A DNA stretch of 46,691 nt from Candidatus Poseidoniaceae archaeon (GCA_938084455.1 CALKDX010000024.1:1-46691); one strand, 5' to 3'; shown: positions 24,701 through 34,913, counted from the stretch's first letter. Notes: generated by a model not told the origin, from the letters alone. Numbers and translations are program-made.

Positions 24701-26929
24701 ATGGCCGGCGATGAAAAGACAATGTCCTTGCGAGTTGCAAAAGCGATCCCCTCTGATGTCGGCCACGGTCGTGCTCGAATTTCCGGGGAAAATGACCTAG
24801 GCCTCAAGCCTGGGGACATCGTCGAAATCAAAGGCGATAAGCGCTCAACTGCCGCCATTTACTGGCGCAGCCGTCCAGAGGACACGAAGATGGAAATCAT
24901 TCGAGTCGATGGAATCATCCGTAAAAATGCAGGCGTCAGCCTCGGTGACCGAGTCACCGTTTCAAAAGTCGAAGCAAAAGAGTGCACGAAGCTGGTGTTA
25001 TCACCAGTGATGGCCAACAAACAGAAGGTCAAGTTTGGCCCAGGCATCGAAGGCTTTGCTCGTCGAGGACTCTCAAAGCGTCCTGTCGTTCAAGGCGACC
25101 GCATCTTCATCCCCGGAATGACCCTCTTTGCTGAAGCATTGCCCTTCGCAGTGGTAAACACTGTCCCCAAGGGAATTGTCAAGGTCACCAACGACACGGA
25201 CATTGTCATCAAAGACGAAACGGTTGATGATGAAGATGCTGGACAATCCGAAGGCATCACCTACGAAGATGTGGGTGGTATCGGCCAGCAATTACAAAAG
25301 GTTCGAGAAATGATTGAATTGCCACTCAAGCATCCTGAACTGTTCCGCCGTCTTGGCATCGACCCACCAAAGGGTGTTCTCCTGCACGGTCCTCCCGGTA
25401 CAGGAAAAACAATGATTGCAAAGGCAGTTGCAACCGAAGTGAATGCTCACTTTAAGTCGATCAACGGGCCTGAAATCATCTCGAAGTATTACGGTGAATC
25501 AGAAAAGCAACTGCGCGAGATTTTCGATGAAGCCGCAGAAAACTCGCCCGCAATCATCTTCATCGACGAAATCGATTCAATCTGCCCTAAGCGCGAAGAC
25601 GTCAGCGGTGAAGTTGAACGACGCGTCGTGGCTCAGATGCTGACCCTCATGGATGGCATGCAAGGACGCGATAACGTGGTTGTCATCGGCGCCACAAACC
25701 GACGAGACGCACTCGACCCTGCGCTTCGCCGACCTGGGCGATTCGACCGTGAAATCGAAATTGGAGTGCCTGACCGAGACGGGCGAAGTGAGATTATGGA
25801 TGTCCACACCCGTCAAATGCCAATCTCAGAGGATTTCGAAATCAACTGGGTCTTGGACAACACCTACGGTTTTGTTGGAGCTGATCTCGCCGCACTTGTT
25901 CGTGAAGCGGCCATGAAGGCTCTTCGCCGATACTTGCCAGAAATTGAACTCGATGAAGAGACGATCCCCCCCGAAGTGCTGGAAAAGATGGAAGTCCGAA
26001 TGGACGATTTCAAAGAAGCGATCAAGGACGTCGAACCATCGGCCCTGCGAGAAATTTACGTCGAAATCCCAGCAGTCACATGGGAAGAAGTCGGTGGCCT
26101 AGAAGAGGTCAAGGACCGATTGAAGGAATCTGTTGAATGGCCATTGACTCAACCGGAACTCTTCGAGCACTTTGGCATTAAACCACCTCGTGGCATCGTC
26201 CTCTTTGGTGCACCAGGTACTGGAAAGACGCTGCTTGCAAAAGCCATTGCGAACGAGGCACAAGCCAACTTCATCAGCATCAAAGGTCCGGAACTGATTT
26301 CGAAATGGGTCGGTGAATCCGAACGAGCAATTCGAGAAATTTTCAAGAAGGCGAAGCAGTCCGCCCCGGCGATTATCTTCCTCGACGAATTTGAGTCGAT
26401 TGCGAGCATGCGTTCATCGAACTCAGATGGATCAGGCAGCGATGTTTCAAACCGCGTGGTGAACCAACTGCTCGCCAGCATGGATGGTGTCGAATCTCTT
26501 GATGGTGTCATCATCGTCGCAGCGACCAATAGGCCTGAGATGATCGACCCCGCATTGCTTCGCAGCGGTCGCTTTGAGCGAGTGCTCCATGTCCCACCGC
26601 CAGACCTTGGCGCTCGTGAAGCAATCTTCAACATCCACAGCGAAGGTATGCCACTCTCCAAATTCTCCATGAAGGACATCATCGGTGGCCTTGAGGGATT
26701 CACAGGTGCTGATGTTGAAGCGGTCTGTAGGGAAGCTGCACTTATTTGCATGCGTGCAAACAAAAAGAAGGTGACCAAGAAACACTTCGAAGAAGCAATC
26801 AAGCGGGTGCGACCAACCGTCACCCCCGAGATGTTGGACTACTATCAGAAGATGGAAACCAGACTCACGAGTGGTTTGTCAAACATCAAGCGCAACCGCG
26901 ACACGAGTTTTGGCATGGAATCAATGTGA
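24701..26929 (+). CDS. Cdc48/VAT-type AAA ATPase
   Basis: A hexameric unfoldase of 742 residues. The N-domain (about 1-180) has a double-psi barrel ([26 protein letters not shown]). The D1 ATPase has [23 protein letters not shown] and an Arg-finger region [14 protein letters not shown]2 has [19 protein letters not shown] and [16 protein letters not shown]1 and D2 are each preceded by the conserved EDVGGI / [15 protein letters not shown] blocks. It extracts or unfolds proteins, commonly feeding the archaeal proteasome. In D2 the usual DEID/DELD is DEFE, which keeps the catalytic Glu but changes the following acidic residue. The tail (FGMESM) lacks the HbYX docking motif. Confidence 0.96.
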   Translation: MAGDEKTMSLRVAKAIPSDVGHGRARISGENDLGLKPGDIVEIKGDKRSTAAIYWRSRPEDTKMEIIRVDGIIRKNAGVSLGDRVTVSKVEAKECTKLVLSPVMANKQKVKFGPGIEGFARRGLSKRPVVQGDRIFIPGMTLFAEALPFAVVNTVPKGIVKVTNDTDIVIKDETVDDEDAGQSEGITYEDVGGIGQQLQKVREMIELPLKHPELFRRLGIDPPKGVLLHGPPGTGKTMIAKAVATEVNAHFKSINGPEIISKYYGESEKQLREIFDEAAENSPAIIFIDEIDSICPKREDVSGEVERRVVAQMLTLMDGMQGRDNVVVIGATNRRDALDPALRRPGRFDREIEIGVPDRDGRSEIMDVHTRQMPISEDFEINWVLDNTYGFVGADLAALVREAAMKALRRYLPEIELDEETIPPEVLEKMEVRMDDFKEAIKDVEPSALREIYVEIPAVTWEEVGGLEEVKDRLKESVEWPLTQPELFEHFGIKPPRGIVLFGAPGTGKTLLAKAIANEAQANFISIKGPELISKWVGESERAIREIFKKAKQSAPAIIFLDEFESIASMRSSNSDGSGSDVSNRVVNQLLASMDGVESLDGVIIVAATNRPEMIDPALLRSGRFERVLHVPPPDLGAREAIFNIHSEGMPLSKFSMKDIIGGLEGFTGADVEAVCREAALICMRANKKKVTKKHFEEAIKRVRPTVTPEMLDYYQKMETRLTSGLSNIKRNRDTSFGMESM

Positions 26930-26985
26930 TGCTTGCATTGCAGGCGACGCATTCATGATGCGGCACATATTGGCAAGGTCACAGA

Positions 26986-26992
26986 AGGAGGG
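26986..26992 (+). promoter_or_regulatory. Shine-Dalgarno site selecting a GTG start
   Basis: AGGAGGG ends 8 nt before GTG 27001 and supports GTG as the start of the PRC-barrel gene. ACATATTGG just upstream could be its TATA box. Confidence 0.6.
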
Positions 26993-27000
26993 AAAAGCCC

Positions 27001-27240
27001 GTGGCAATTTTCGCAAGAGAGATCATCGGCAGGGATGTTGTCGATTCACACCAAGAACGATTGGGCGAATTAAAAGACGTCGTCTTTGACACCCCAACAG
27101 GTGCTATCCTTGCGCTGAGGGTCAAAATTGAGAACGATATTGATGTCTCAAAACTGCCTTGGGAGATGCATGACGGCTTGATTCAAATCCCCGTGGAAGA
27201 AATCAACCGCATAGCGGCTAAAATCCACCTTAAACGCTAG
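27001..27240 (+). CDS. PRC-barrel domain protein
   Basis: A compact 79-residue single-domain protein. EIIGRDVVDSHQERLGELKDVVFDTPTGAILALRVKIE is the usual PRC-barrel opening, as in RimM's C-terminal domain and stand-alone archaeal PRC proteins. Archaeal versions are proposed to take part in RNA processing or in cell division (CdpA/CdpB-type partners of SepF/FtsZ). This short cytosolic form cannot be placed among them from sequence. It starts at GTG with a strong SD, 71 nt after cdc48, and is followed by a T7 tract. Confidence 0.85.
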   Translation: MAIFAREIIGRDVVDSHQERLGELKDVVFDTPTGAILALRVKIENDIDVSKLPWEMHDGLIQIPVEEINRIAAKIHLKR

Positions 27241-27270
27241 TAAAACCCATATTAACCAAGATTTCTGATG

Positions 27271-27277
27271 TTTTTTT
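27271..27277 (+). terminator. poly-T terminator after the PRC-barrel gene
   Basis: Seven consecutive T residues 30 nt after the stop are the typical archaeal termination signal. They run directly into AACCATCATGGTT (27279-27291), a perfect 6-bp-arm inverted repeat. Confidence 0.5.
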
Positions 27278-27377
27278 GAACCATCATGGTTGAGCATTTG
27301 TTTGACAAGCAGTCACAACCTTCTAAACCGATGCGAGGGCGTCCTCGTGTCGGAATCTCGCTCCAGTTGGCCCCCTC

Positions 27378-28985
27378 ATGTTTAGCGACCGCAATTTCAA
27401 CTACCGACGAATCGGTCTTCAAGCCGCGTTTTGGTTTGTGATGTCTTTGCTTTTGCTTACTGTTTTGTTGAATTTTGTCAACCTTTCTAACACCAATCAA
27501 TTGTCCGCCTACGACGATGATTGGGACGACATGTCAGCATTCAGGGCCGATTTGAAAGACGCTGGAATCAAAACCAGTTCCTTGGTCAGCAGCCCGTTGC
27601 TTCTCGCAGACATCGAAGATCCACGCAACACGACCTACATCGTTGCAGGCGTTGAACGGGACACGCTCTCTCTGCCTCAATTTGATGAGGACGGATTCAT
27701 CACCATCGCCGCTGATGACGGATACTCTCCATCTGAAATTGATGCCATTGTTGAATTTGTGGATGCAGGAGGAACAGCATTGGTCCTTGATGACTATGGA
27801 TTCGCAGGAACCATTGCCGAGGCCTTTGGAGTGCGTTACACTGGTTACCAGCTCTACGACACAACCTATGTTGAGGAATTGGATTACAACTTCATTTGGA
27901 TGTGCGTTCAAGCAACACCTTGTGGCATGAATGGTAGCGTGCTTGACGATGCGACCATCTCTGTTCACGACCGCTGGAGTGGGAACCTTGGAGAAGGCGA
28001 ACACCCGTGCAGCATCCTCGACGGGCAAACCATGGCCATCGAAGACGCTGGCTTGTGCGCCCAACATTGGACCGCAGGTGAAATTCAGTACAACGCCACC
28101 TACCAAATGCTTCTCAATGACATCACTGCCTTGGAACTCATTCCTGGCACCATCGGTGCATTACCAGATGTTTCAGTTCGTGCAGTGACCAGCAACGAAG
28201 CTACCGTTGACGTCAACGGTGACGGTGAAATTTGGGTTGGTAACGAACAAAATTCCGAAACGCCCGATTTGTGGGGCCAATTCAACCTCAGTTTCGAAGC
28301 ATGCGCTCGAAGCACATGCGACCCAAATGATGGAGGACGAATCGTCTTCATGGCCGATGGGTCGGCTCTGATCAACGCCATGTATGATTATGAAGGATTC
28401 AATGAGGGCGAGTATGGTCCAACCAACAAGACAATTCCTGCAAACGACAATCGCAAGTGGGCCTTGGACTTCATCGCAGAAGCGGTGATGTCTTCTGACC
28501 CCACTGAAATTGGGCAGGCATCAGATACGGCAATGGTTATTTTTGACGAATCACGTCACCCACAAAACGCACTTCTCGCTGATTCCTACAACACAGTGTA
28601 CTTCCTTTTGGTCTACTTTACTGGAGAAGGACTGGCTATGCTCTTGCTCTTCTTGGTGCTGTTCGTCACCTTCGAAGCCGTGTTGTTGAAGAAGCGCGAT
28701 CCAGAACCATGGCGCCACGTATTCAGCATCATCTACTACGGGTTTGGTGATGCCAATCGGTACACATATTACGCCAAGAGCGAGAAGATTCGCCAGGTGT
28801 TCCTCTCCAAAGTTCGCAACCAAAACGGACTGACTCGAGAAGAGTTCCATGCCATGCCGGCAAAAGATCTCGTCGCCCTCATCAACGACCCAGTGTTGGC
28901 TAAGTTTGCCATTGAACCCAGTAAATACTCACTGGAACAAACCGTAGCGGTCGTAAAACGAATCAAAGCGTGGGGCAGAACCTGA
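27378..28985 (+). CDS. DUF4350-type membrane-anchored protein
   Basis: A 535-residue protein with an N-terminal membrane helix (AAFWFVMSLLLLTVLLNFVNL), a large extracytoplasmic-looking region (about 40-405) and a second helix (FLLVYFTGEGLAMLLLFLVLFVTFEAVLL, about 410-440) before a cytoplasmic tail. The loop has a DUF4350-like, ThuA/GATase-type pattern: SEIDAIVEFVDAGGTALVLDDYGFAGTIAEAFGVRY. An insertion carries paired cysteines (WMCVQATPCGMN, HPCSILDG, LCAQ, EACARSTCDP) that could form disulfides outside. It is first of three genes with DUF58 next (6-nt gap), an arrangement seen with MoxR-type chaperone systems. No MoxR gene is present here. Confidence 0.75.
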   Translation: MFSDRNFNYRRIGLQAAFWFVMSLLLLTVLLNFVNLSNTNQLSAYDDDWDDMSAFRADLKDAGIKTSSLVSSPLLLADIEDPRNTTYIVAGVERDTLSLPQFDEDGFITIAADDGYSPSEIDAIVEFVDAGGTALVLDDYGFAGTIAEAFGVRYTGYQLYDTTYVEELDYNFIWMCVQATPCGMNGSVLDDATISVHDRWSGNLGEGEHPCSILDGQTMAIEDAGLCAQHWTAGEIQYNATYQMLLNDITALELIPGTIGALPDVSVRAVTSNEATVDVNGDGEIWVGNEQNSETPDLWGQFNLSFEACARSTCDPNDGGRIVFMADGSALINAMYDYEGFNEGEYGPTNKTIPANDNRKWALDFIAEAVMSSDPTEIGQASDTAMVIFDESRHPQNALLADSYNTVYFLLVYFTGEGLAMLLLFLVLFVTFEAVLLKKRDPEPWRHVFSIIYYGFGDANRYTYYAKSEKIRQVFLSKVRNQNGLTREEFHAMPAKDLVALINDPVLAKFAIEPSKYSLEQTVAVVKRIKAWGRT

Positions 28986-28991
28986 GGTGAG

Positions 28992-30248
28992 ATGATGTGG
29001 ACTCGTAAGGCTTCATTCACATTCACTGGCGGTATTGCCCTCGTGCTGATCGGCATGATGATTTCAAACCTCCAAATGATGATTCTTGGGCTGACATTTG
29101 TCGCTTTCATCGTCGTCAACTCATGGATTTCCGGGCACGGTGAAGTTGAGGTTCAACGCACGCTCTCTGCAGACAACCTGTACAAGGGCGACGATCTCTA
29201 TGTCGAACTGCTGGTGACCAATCGCTCAAACAGAAACACACAGTTGTTGGAGGTTTACGACAACATTCCTCACGAAATGAAGTTGAGAAGTGGACTCAAT
29301 CAAATGCGTCTTAACCTCAAACCAGGAGAAAGTGCACGAATCCGCTATGTGTTGCGATGCCCGCTTCGTGGTCACTATTCCATCGGTCCTGTCTCGTTGC
29401 GTTCACGCAACACATTCAACCTCGGTGTCGATGAGATGTACGTCGACCACCACAGCGACATCGTGATCTTCCCACAAATCAAGGAAGTTGAGGAGGCTTT
29501 CTTGCGCTCTCGGACACCAAAGATGTACACAGGGGCAACAACCCTTCGCACACCTGGCCAAGGTTCAGAATTTTACTCCTTGAGGGAATATGTCCCCGGT
29601 GACCCGTTCAAGAACATCAATTGGAAGGCATTTGCTCGGACTGGTGAACTCATGGTCAATGAAAAGTGCCGAGACGCAGTTACTGATCTCTACTTATTGC
29701 TTGACAGCCGAGACATCTCAAGAATTGGAACCGTTCTAAAGAATCCACTCGAAATGGGCACGGTGTCTGCAGCCAGCCTTGCTGCTTTCTTCCTCAAGCG
29801 ACGAGATTCTGTTGCTTTAGCTATTTTTGATGAAAAATTATCCTACTTACCTCCAGACACCGGTGACAAGCAGTACTTCAAAATCCTCAGCGCCCTTGCT
29901 GGCGTATCCCCCAAAGGGGCCATGCCACTGCAAGCGGTGACAAACTCCCTCAGCGGTCGCTTCAGCCGCGGTAGCCCAGTGTTCATCATCTCCTCATGTG
30001 AAGGTGACGGAACAGTGCCTGCGGCCGTTCGTGATCTTGTTGGTCGAGGCCACGAAGTGACTGTTCTTTCACCGTCAAGCATTGATTTCGAGCGACTCGT
30101 AAGTCGTATTCCACGCATGTCCTATGAAGTGCTCAAGCTCGAACGGCAAAACAGACTCACCACGTTAGCAGGTTCCGGCGCACAAGTCATTGACTGGATG
30201 CCAGACATGGATTTGTCTCAAGCGTTGATGCAGGTAAGGGGGTACTGA
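28992..30248 (+). CDS. DUF58-domain protein
   Basis: A 418-residue protein with two N-terminal membrane helices (ASFTFTGGIALVLIGMMI; MMILGLTFVAFIVVNSWI), a beta-rich middle (about 55-160, resembling a CARDB-like fold: LLVTNRSNRNTQLLEVYDNIP) and the DUF58 core LREYVPGDPFKNINWKAFARTGELMVNEKCRDAVTDLYLLLD. DUF58 is related to von Willebrand A folds and usually works with MoxR AAA ATPases in envelope or complex assembly. GAGGTGAG precedes two adjacent ATGs; SD spacing slightly favours ATG 28995. The stop is one base from the next start. Confidence 0.88.
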   Translation: MMWTRKASFTFTGGIALVLIGMMISNLQMMILGLTFVAFIVVNSWISGHGEVEVQRTLSADNLYKGDDLYVELLVTNRSNRNTQLLEVYDNIPHEMKLRSGLNQMRLNLKPGESARIRYVLRCPLRGHYSIGPVSLRSRNTFNLGVDEMYVDHHSDIVIFPQIKEVEEAFLRSRTPKMYTGATTLRTPGQGSEFYSLREYVPGDPFKNINWKAFARTGELMVNEKCRDAVTDLYLLLDSRDISRIGTVLKNPLEMGTVSAASLAAFFLKRRDSVALAIFDEKLSYLPPDTGDKQYFKILSALAGVSPKGAMPLQAVTNSLSGRFSRGSPVFIISSCEGDGTVPAAVRDLVGRGHEVTVLSPSSIDFERLVSRIPRMSYEVLKLERQNRLTTLAGSGAQVIDWMPDMDLSQALMQVRGY

Positions 30249-30249
30249 G

Positions 30250-31473
30250 ATGGCGGATGATGTTGGTCTACAACGAGACGTCACCATCGGCGGAGAATAC
30301 CGTCCGAGAACACTCCATCTCAAATTGCTGCGAAAGCAATGGCAAATCATCGCCCTTCAAGTCATAGCAACAGTTGCTTTGGTTGGGATGTACCTTGAGG
30401 TGGTCTCAACCTATGTTGTAGGTTCAATCGACCACACCATGCTGTTTGATACGATTGAGGTGCTCATTGGCCAGCAATTGCCGATTGGAGACTTCTTGAC
30501 GGGTGAAGGAAACACCGGGCTTGGACGGTTCTCTGTACCGCTCATCCTCGGTATGTCTCTTGGTGGCAGCATGGCTTTCCTTGCCTTCCAAACTCCAAAG
30601 ACGCAGCAACGAATCAAACTTGGTTTCATTGTCACGTTGATCGTTGTCTTGGTTGGCCGCTTGGTTGTTTCATGGGGCTTTGGAATGTTAACTTCTTTCG
30701 ATCTACGACTTCCAGATGATGGTGAACTCGCCACCCTTGAATGGCCATTATTGATGATCATGTCATTGATGATTTTGTTCATTTATCTCCTACCAGTCAT
30801 CATGGGCACTCGAGGAATATGGGGGCTCTCAAGACGCTCCATTGCCTGGTCGATTGGATTCACATTGTTGTTCCTTGGCATTCACGCAATCCTCGCCTTC
30901 CCGCTCATCAATGGACAACTTGGCTCTTACGGTGAGGCGCTTGCCACCGTGGAAACACAATTTACCGATCCCACAATCGGTTTGTTTGGTCTGATGCTCG
31001 TCACTCAAGAGCAATTTGCTTTGATTATGATTGCCGTGCTCATTATGGTGTTCCAAGAATCATCCTACGGCGTAATCCGTTACCTCGAGTACGCTTACAG
31101 ACTCCCTGAATCGTGTAAGAGAGACCCTGAGTATGTTCGCCAAATGGATAATGTGCTCAACACTCACCTCAAGCATACCTTTGGTTTCCTAGGACTGACT
31201 GGAATCGCAACCATGGTTGCACTTGGATTCCATAGTGTCTTGTTGGATATCGTTGAAGGATCGACTGGAAGTCAGTGGGCAGGCCAAATTTCTGAATCAA
31301 TCGAATTATCCCTGACCTACGGCCTGGTGATTTCAGCACTGATGTTTTTGAGCATCATGGCGTTGTTGCGATTCTTTGTCCCATGGGAGCGGGTTTGGGG
31401 ACTGGTGAACTCCGTACGTGGAGAAAACCCTGCACAACCTGCTGCTGCAACAAAGGATTTCGTTGAAATCTAG
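30250..31473 (+). CDS. polytopic membrane protein of the DUF4350-DUF58 operon
   Basis: A 407-residue protein with about eight membrane helices (for example IIALQVIATVALVGMYLEVV, PLLMIMSLMILFIYLLPVIMG and LVISALMFLSIMALLRFFV) and a conserved-looking loop QESSYGVIRYLEYAYRLPESCKRDPEYV. I do not recognise the family. The 1-base gap from DUF58 shows it belongs to the same operon, so it is probably the membrane component of that assembly. Its stop codon lies in a CTAG shared with the stop of the small convergent gene at 31470. Confidence 0.75.
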   Translation: MADDVGLQRDVTIGGEYRPRTLHLKLLRKQWQIIALQVIATVALVGMYLEVVSTYVVGSIDHTMLFDTIEVLIGQQLPIGDFLTGEGNTGLGRFSVPLILGMSLGGSMAFLAFQTPKTQQRIKLGFIVTLIVVLVGRLVVSWGFGMLTSFDLRLPDDGELATLEWPLLMIMSLMILFIYLLPVIMGTRGIWGLSRRSIAWSIGFTLLFLGIHAILAFPLINGQLGSYGEALATVETQFTDPTIGLFGLMLVTQEQFALIMIAVLIMVFQESSYGVIRYLEYAYRLPESCKRDPEYVRQMDNVLNTHLKHTFGFLGLTGIATMVALGFHSVLLDIVEGSTGSQWAGQISESIELSLTYGLVISALMFLSIMALLRFFVPWERVWGLVNSVRGENPAQPAAATKDFVEI

Positions 31474-31724
31474 ATTTGATCCGAAAGGGTCCGTTGCAAA
31501 ATTCGACCCACGAGTTCTGTTGACAGCATCAGCACCAATGGCAACACGCACCAACCGGAGATGGCTGCGAGCCAAGTTGGAGAATCAACGGTTTCCATCA
31601 CAACTGGTTGAAGGAAAAAGAAGCCCACGATCGCACCAAGGAACAGAAGCCGTTCAATGAACATTGGATAACTTCTGCCGGAAGATTCGTCCCTTGCCAA
31701 AAGTGTTGTTGCTTCATCCGCCAT
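31470..31724 (-). CDS. small two-helix membrane protein
   Basis: An 84-residue protein with two hydrophobic segments (FIERLLFLGAIVGFFFLQPVV and WLAAISGWCVLPLVLMLSTELVG) after a short polar N-terminus. The ATG lies 9 nt after the stop of the 1056-residue coiled-coil gene on the same strand, so it is probably the last gene of that cassette. I find no family. Its size and operon position make a membrane anchor or adaptor for the coiled-coil protein plausible. Confidence 0.55.
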   Translation of the reverse strand: MADEATTLLARDESSGRSYPMFIERLLFLGAIVGFFFLQPVVMETVDSPTWLAAISGWCVLPLVLMLSTELVGRILQRTLSDQI

Positions 31725-31733
31725 ACAACCACA

Positions 31734-34700
31734 TCACATGTCAAGGTCCGACAGGCGGGCTTCCAATGCTGCAAGCGCAGGGTCAGGTGCAGCGGTTGGC
31801 GCCGGCTCCTTACGGTGCTTCCAAGATGCGTCAAGTTGGGCCAATTCGGCTTCAAGAGCCGCACGCTCATCGCTTTCATCAAGGCCATCTCGGTGCTCTA
31901 AAGCAGGTGAAGTTGGTGCAGTCTCCGCCCCAGGCGCAAACGCATCATCAACTGGAATTGGCATTTCCTCCCAGCCTTGTTGGTCCGGGGCGCTTGGCTC
32001 TGGCTGAGCGTCAAGCGAAACAGGAACTTCGCCTGCCAGAGAGGACTCCATGGTCACGATCATTTCTTCTTCGACTGGTGTGCGTTGATTCGCCGGGATG
32101 GAATCTCGTTCGTATGGTAGGAGGCCATCGCGTTGGAACTCCCAAAGCATGCCTCTTGGCACACCATCTGCTAAGCCAGATGCATCGAGTTGTGTGATTA
32201 ATTCCTCAAGTACGCGAGCTGTGTCTTCAAGCGCAACTGCCTCACCAGCATCGCGCTGGTCGGCTTCGAGGTAGATGTCGTCAAGAGCAACTTGGATCAG
32301 TCCGCGAGTGGACTGTGCGATGCTTGGAAGTGCTTCAGGGCGGGTGCAATTGTTGAGCAATGCCTCCACTTCTTCAGGTGGCGCTCCAAGCCGAACAAGT
32401 TGTTCCAATACGTTGCGGAGCCGCCGAAGCATGGTAATCGAGCGGTCGTAGTCTTCCAGTAGATGTTCGAGGTCCAGAACAACATGACCTACCGTTTCGC
32501 CAAGTTGGTGTTCTAACCGTTGTTGGACCGACCAGCGCGCTAGACCACGAACGGCTCCTGCCGTCTGAGGAACTTGTCGTTCGAGCAAGGTCATGACTTC
32601 ACTTGAAAGCAAGTGACGTGGGGTTGCTGCAACATGATCAACGGTGGATTGGATGACTTGCAAGCCGCGCTCAACCGCTCGGTCCAAGAGGGTCACTGAA
32701 TAGCCGAGGGCGCGTGCATGTTCCAAGCGTTCGAGCACCGGTCCAAGTCCATCGAAGGTGTGAGCATCATCGAGCAGGGCTTGAGCAAGCGGTTCATCTG
32801 CAAGTCGGGCTCGAAGATGCTCGGCTTCTTGGATATCTGCAACTGCCGCCTCATGTGCTTCCGAGAGTGCTTCAGCTCTTTCAATCAATGAAGCGAGTTC
32901 TGCCTCTGCGTGGCCTCGACGGGCCCCTAAGTCGCCCAACTCTCGTAAGATTTGGCGGCGTTCACCCATAAGTTCCCGCAATTCGGCTTGAACTTGGGCC
33001 TGACGTGCCTCATCACTTGCAAGGCGGGTTCGATCCTCCTCTGCTCTGCGTCGACTTGCTTTTGCCTCAGATTCGATGGCTGCAAGTTCTGCTGTGTTGG
33101 ATTTTATTTTCTCATCAAGAAGCAATACCTCTGCTTGAGCACGAGCGTGTCGTTCCCGAGCCGCAGCGACTTGTTCTTGGAGAACATGAAGACGGCGTTC
33201 ATCATCTTCAGTTTGTTGACGAACGGTGGACAATTGCTGACTGTGGGTGTTGAGTTCTGCATTGAGTTCTGCCTCCTTGAGGGACATATCTTCAATGGCA
33301 TTTCGCAGTGATTCACTGGAATCCGCATCGCCAAGCGCCTTAGCAAGTTCCGCTGCTCGCTCAGAAACTTGATGCTCGAGTTCGTTGACTCTTCGAACCA
33401 ATCGCTCCGCCCTGTTTTCTGCCTGTTCTGCAGAGGCTTGTGATTGAGCGAGTTCAATCTGCATGGTGCTGAATTGCTTGTGTGCGTCCTCAAGCGAGGA
33501 AGTTGATTCCGAGCGGGTTTCCGACGCCTCTCGAGCGATGATTTGTGCTGCATTTGTTGCAGTATTTGCCTCATTCAAGCGGCTTTTAAGGGCAGCCTTC
33601 TCTTTTTCGAGTTCGTCAATTCGGTGATCTGCGGCCTCCAATCGTCGGCGCAATCCTGTGTCCACGGCTGATGTTTGAGGCACTTCCCCACCCAAGCCAC
33701 CGCTGACGACATCGACTGTTTCAGAGAAGATTGCTGTCGCTCGACTCTTCCGAAGTTGCTCCATTCCAATCTCGAACCCAAACAAGTCGTTGAGTTTCCC
33801 TTTGAGGGTTGCACGGCGGCTCTCAGAACGCGTCCGCAATGTCACCAAGAGGTCATGGAAATCATCGAGTTTGAACTCCTCGACGGTTCCTGACTCTCGA
33901 GAGATGATGCTCCCCGCAGGAAGGCGGTGAAGTTTGAGCACACGGGTGGAATCAGTGAAGGTGAGCATGGCTTCTTCGAGCGATTGTCCCTCTGGAGCAG
34001 AAACACCAACAGGGATACCGCGCGCCAAGAGCACAGACACAGCGGTTGAGGATTGTCCAGATTGCAAATGACCTGTCACCTGTTCGTTGACACCAGCCGC
34101 CAACATCGAGAGAATTGCATCAGGGCCGCCACGGCCTTCACGCAGAACAAAACCTTCCGGAATTGGTCCGCCACTGGCGCCAATGGCTCCAATCTCACCA
34201 TCGAGGACTGCTGCCACCGCCGAAATCAAGCGGGCGTGATTGGTGTTCGCTTCAGTCCAAACCCCCAACGAAACGTCGCCGGCTTTCGCTAAGAGAAGAG
34301 AACCGTCTTCATGGTGCATGGTCCAATGGCTTCCATTTGAGAGCCCTTCGTCATCAAGGACACTGATGCTCATTGCTTCGAGGGTTGAATGAATTTCTTG
34401 CGCTAGAACCTCTGGCGTATTCGGCAACTCACCGACGCTGTCGATCAGCATGCCTTGGTCAATGGCGACAGCCCCTCGCACTGTGTCCCTCTCGACAACA
34501 GCCCGGAGGACCGAAGACAGATCGCGAGCCAGAAGCCGCAACACAGCATCGCCACGTGGAAGAAGTCCTTGTCGGTCTGAGGGGTGCTCAAACGCCTCGG
34601 GAATGGCCTCGGCAACGCTACCAAGGCCGGAGAGAGAGTATTCCCCTGCAATGAAACGGCAGTGTTCTTTTCCTTCAAGATCTTCAAGCCGGAGTCTTGC

Positions 34701-34904
34701 TTCTTTTCCAGCAAGGAGAAGCTTTCCCTTTCCAGATTCAGCCACCCAGGCGACAATGCGTCCTGCACGGACGAGGCGGTGGCCGGTGGGGGTTTTTCTC
34801 CGTCCAATCCATGTGCTGATGACACCATGGTCAAAGGGTTGGATGGTGCCTGCTTCAACAGAAATAGCTGCTTCTATTGGCGTTCCTAAAGGTAGGTTAA
34901 ACAT
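31734..34904 (-). CDS. large coiled-coil protein with N-terminal Roadblock-like region, unknown function
   Basis: A 1056-residue protein without membrane helices. The first 130 residues contain a beta-rich segment (TPIEAAISVEAGTIQPFDHGVISTWIG) with no family I know. Residues about 130-240 (VVERDTVRGAVAIDQGMLIDSVGELPNTPEVLAQEIHSTLEA ... SLLLAKAGDVSLGVWTEAN) look Roadblock/LC7-like. A long coiled coil covers about 420-700 (HRIDELEKEKAALKSRLNEAN; AAARERHARAQAEVLLLDEKI). It is followed by a helical domain to about 960 and an acidic, Pro-rich tail ending in LDASWKHRKE and ALEARLSDLDM. It lies 9 nt downstream of a separate Roadblock-like gene. The layout suggests a scaffold or cytoskeletal role; this is inference. 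Confidence 0.7.
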   Translation of the reverse strand: MFNLPLGTPIEAAISVEAGTIQPFDHGVISTWIGRRKTPTGHRLVRAGRIVAWVAESGKGKLLLAGKEARLRLEDLEGKEHCRFIAGEYSLSGLGSVAEAIPEAFEHPSDRQGLLPRGDAVLRLLARDLSSVLRAVVERDTVRGAVAIDQGMLIDSVGELPNTPEVLAQEIHSTLEAMSISVLDDEGLSNGSHWTMHHEDGSLLLAKAGDVSLGVWTEANTNHARLISAVAAVLDGEIGAIGASGGPIPEGFVLREGRGGPDAILSMLAAGVNEQVTGHLQSGQSSTAVSVLLARGIPVGVSAPEGQSLEEAMLTFTDSTRVLKLHRLPAGSIISRESGTVEEFKLDDFHDLLVTLRTRSESRRATLKGKLNDLFGFEIGMEQLRKSRATAIFSETVDVVSGGLGGEVPQTSAVDTGLRRRLEAADHRIDELEKEKAALKSRLNEANTATNAAQIIAREASETRSESTSSLEDAHKQFSTMQIELAQSQASAEQAENRAERLVRRVNELEHQVSERAAELAKALGDADSSESLRNAIEDMSLKEAELNAELNTHSQQLSTVRQQTEDDERRLHVLQEQVAAARERHARAQAEVLLLDEKIKSNTAELAAIESEAKASRRRAEEDRTRLASDEARQAQVQAELRELMGERRQILRELGDLGARRGHAEAELASLIERAEALSEAHEAAVADIQEAEHLRARLADEPLAQALLDDAHTFDGLGPVLERLEHARALGYSVTLLDRAVERGLQVIQSTVDHVAATPRHLLSSEVMTLLERQVPQTAGAVRGLARWSVQQRLEHQLGETVGHVVLDLEHLLEDYDRSITMLRRLRNVLEQLVRLGAPPEEVEALLNNCTRPEALPSIAQSTRGLIQVALDDIYLEADQRDAGEAVALEDTARVLEELITQLDASGLADGVPRGMLWEFQRDGLLPYERDSIPANQRTPVEEEMIVTMESSLAGEVPVSLDAQPEPSAPDQQGWEEMPIPVDDAFAPGAETAPTSPALEHRDGLDESDERAALEAELAQLDASWKHRKEPAPTAAPDPALAALEARLSDLDM

Positions 34905-34913
34905 GATATCATC

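Noticed and set aside
26149-26823. 224-codon minus strand ORF within cdc48
   Set aside because: It is antisense to conserved AAA motifs of D2 and has a shadow-type composition.
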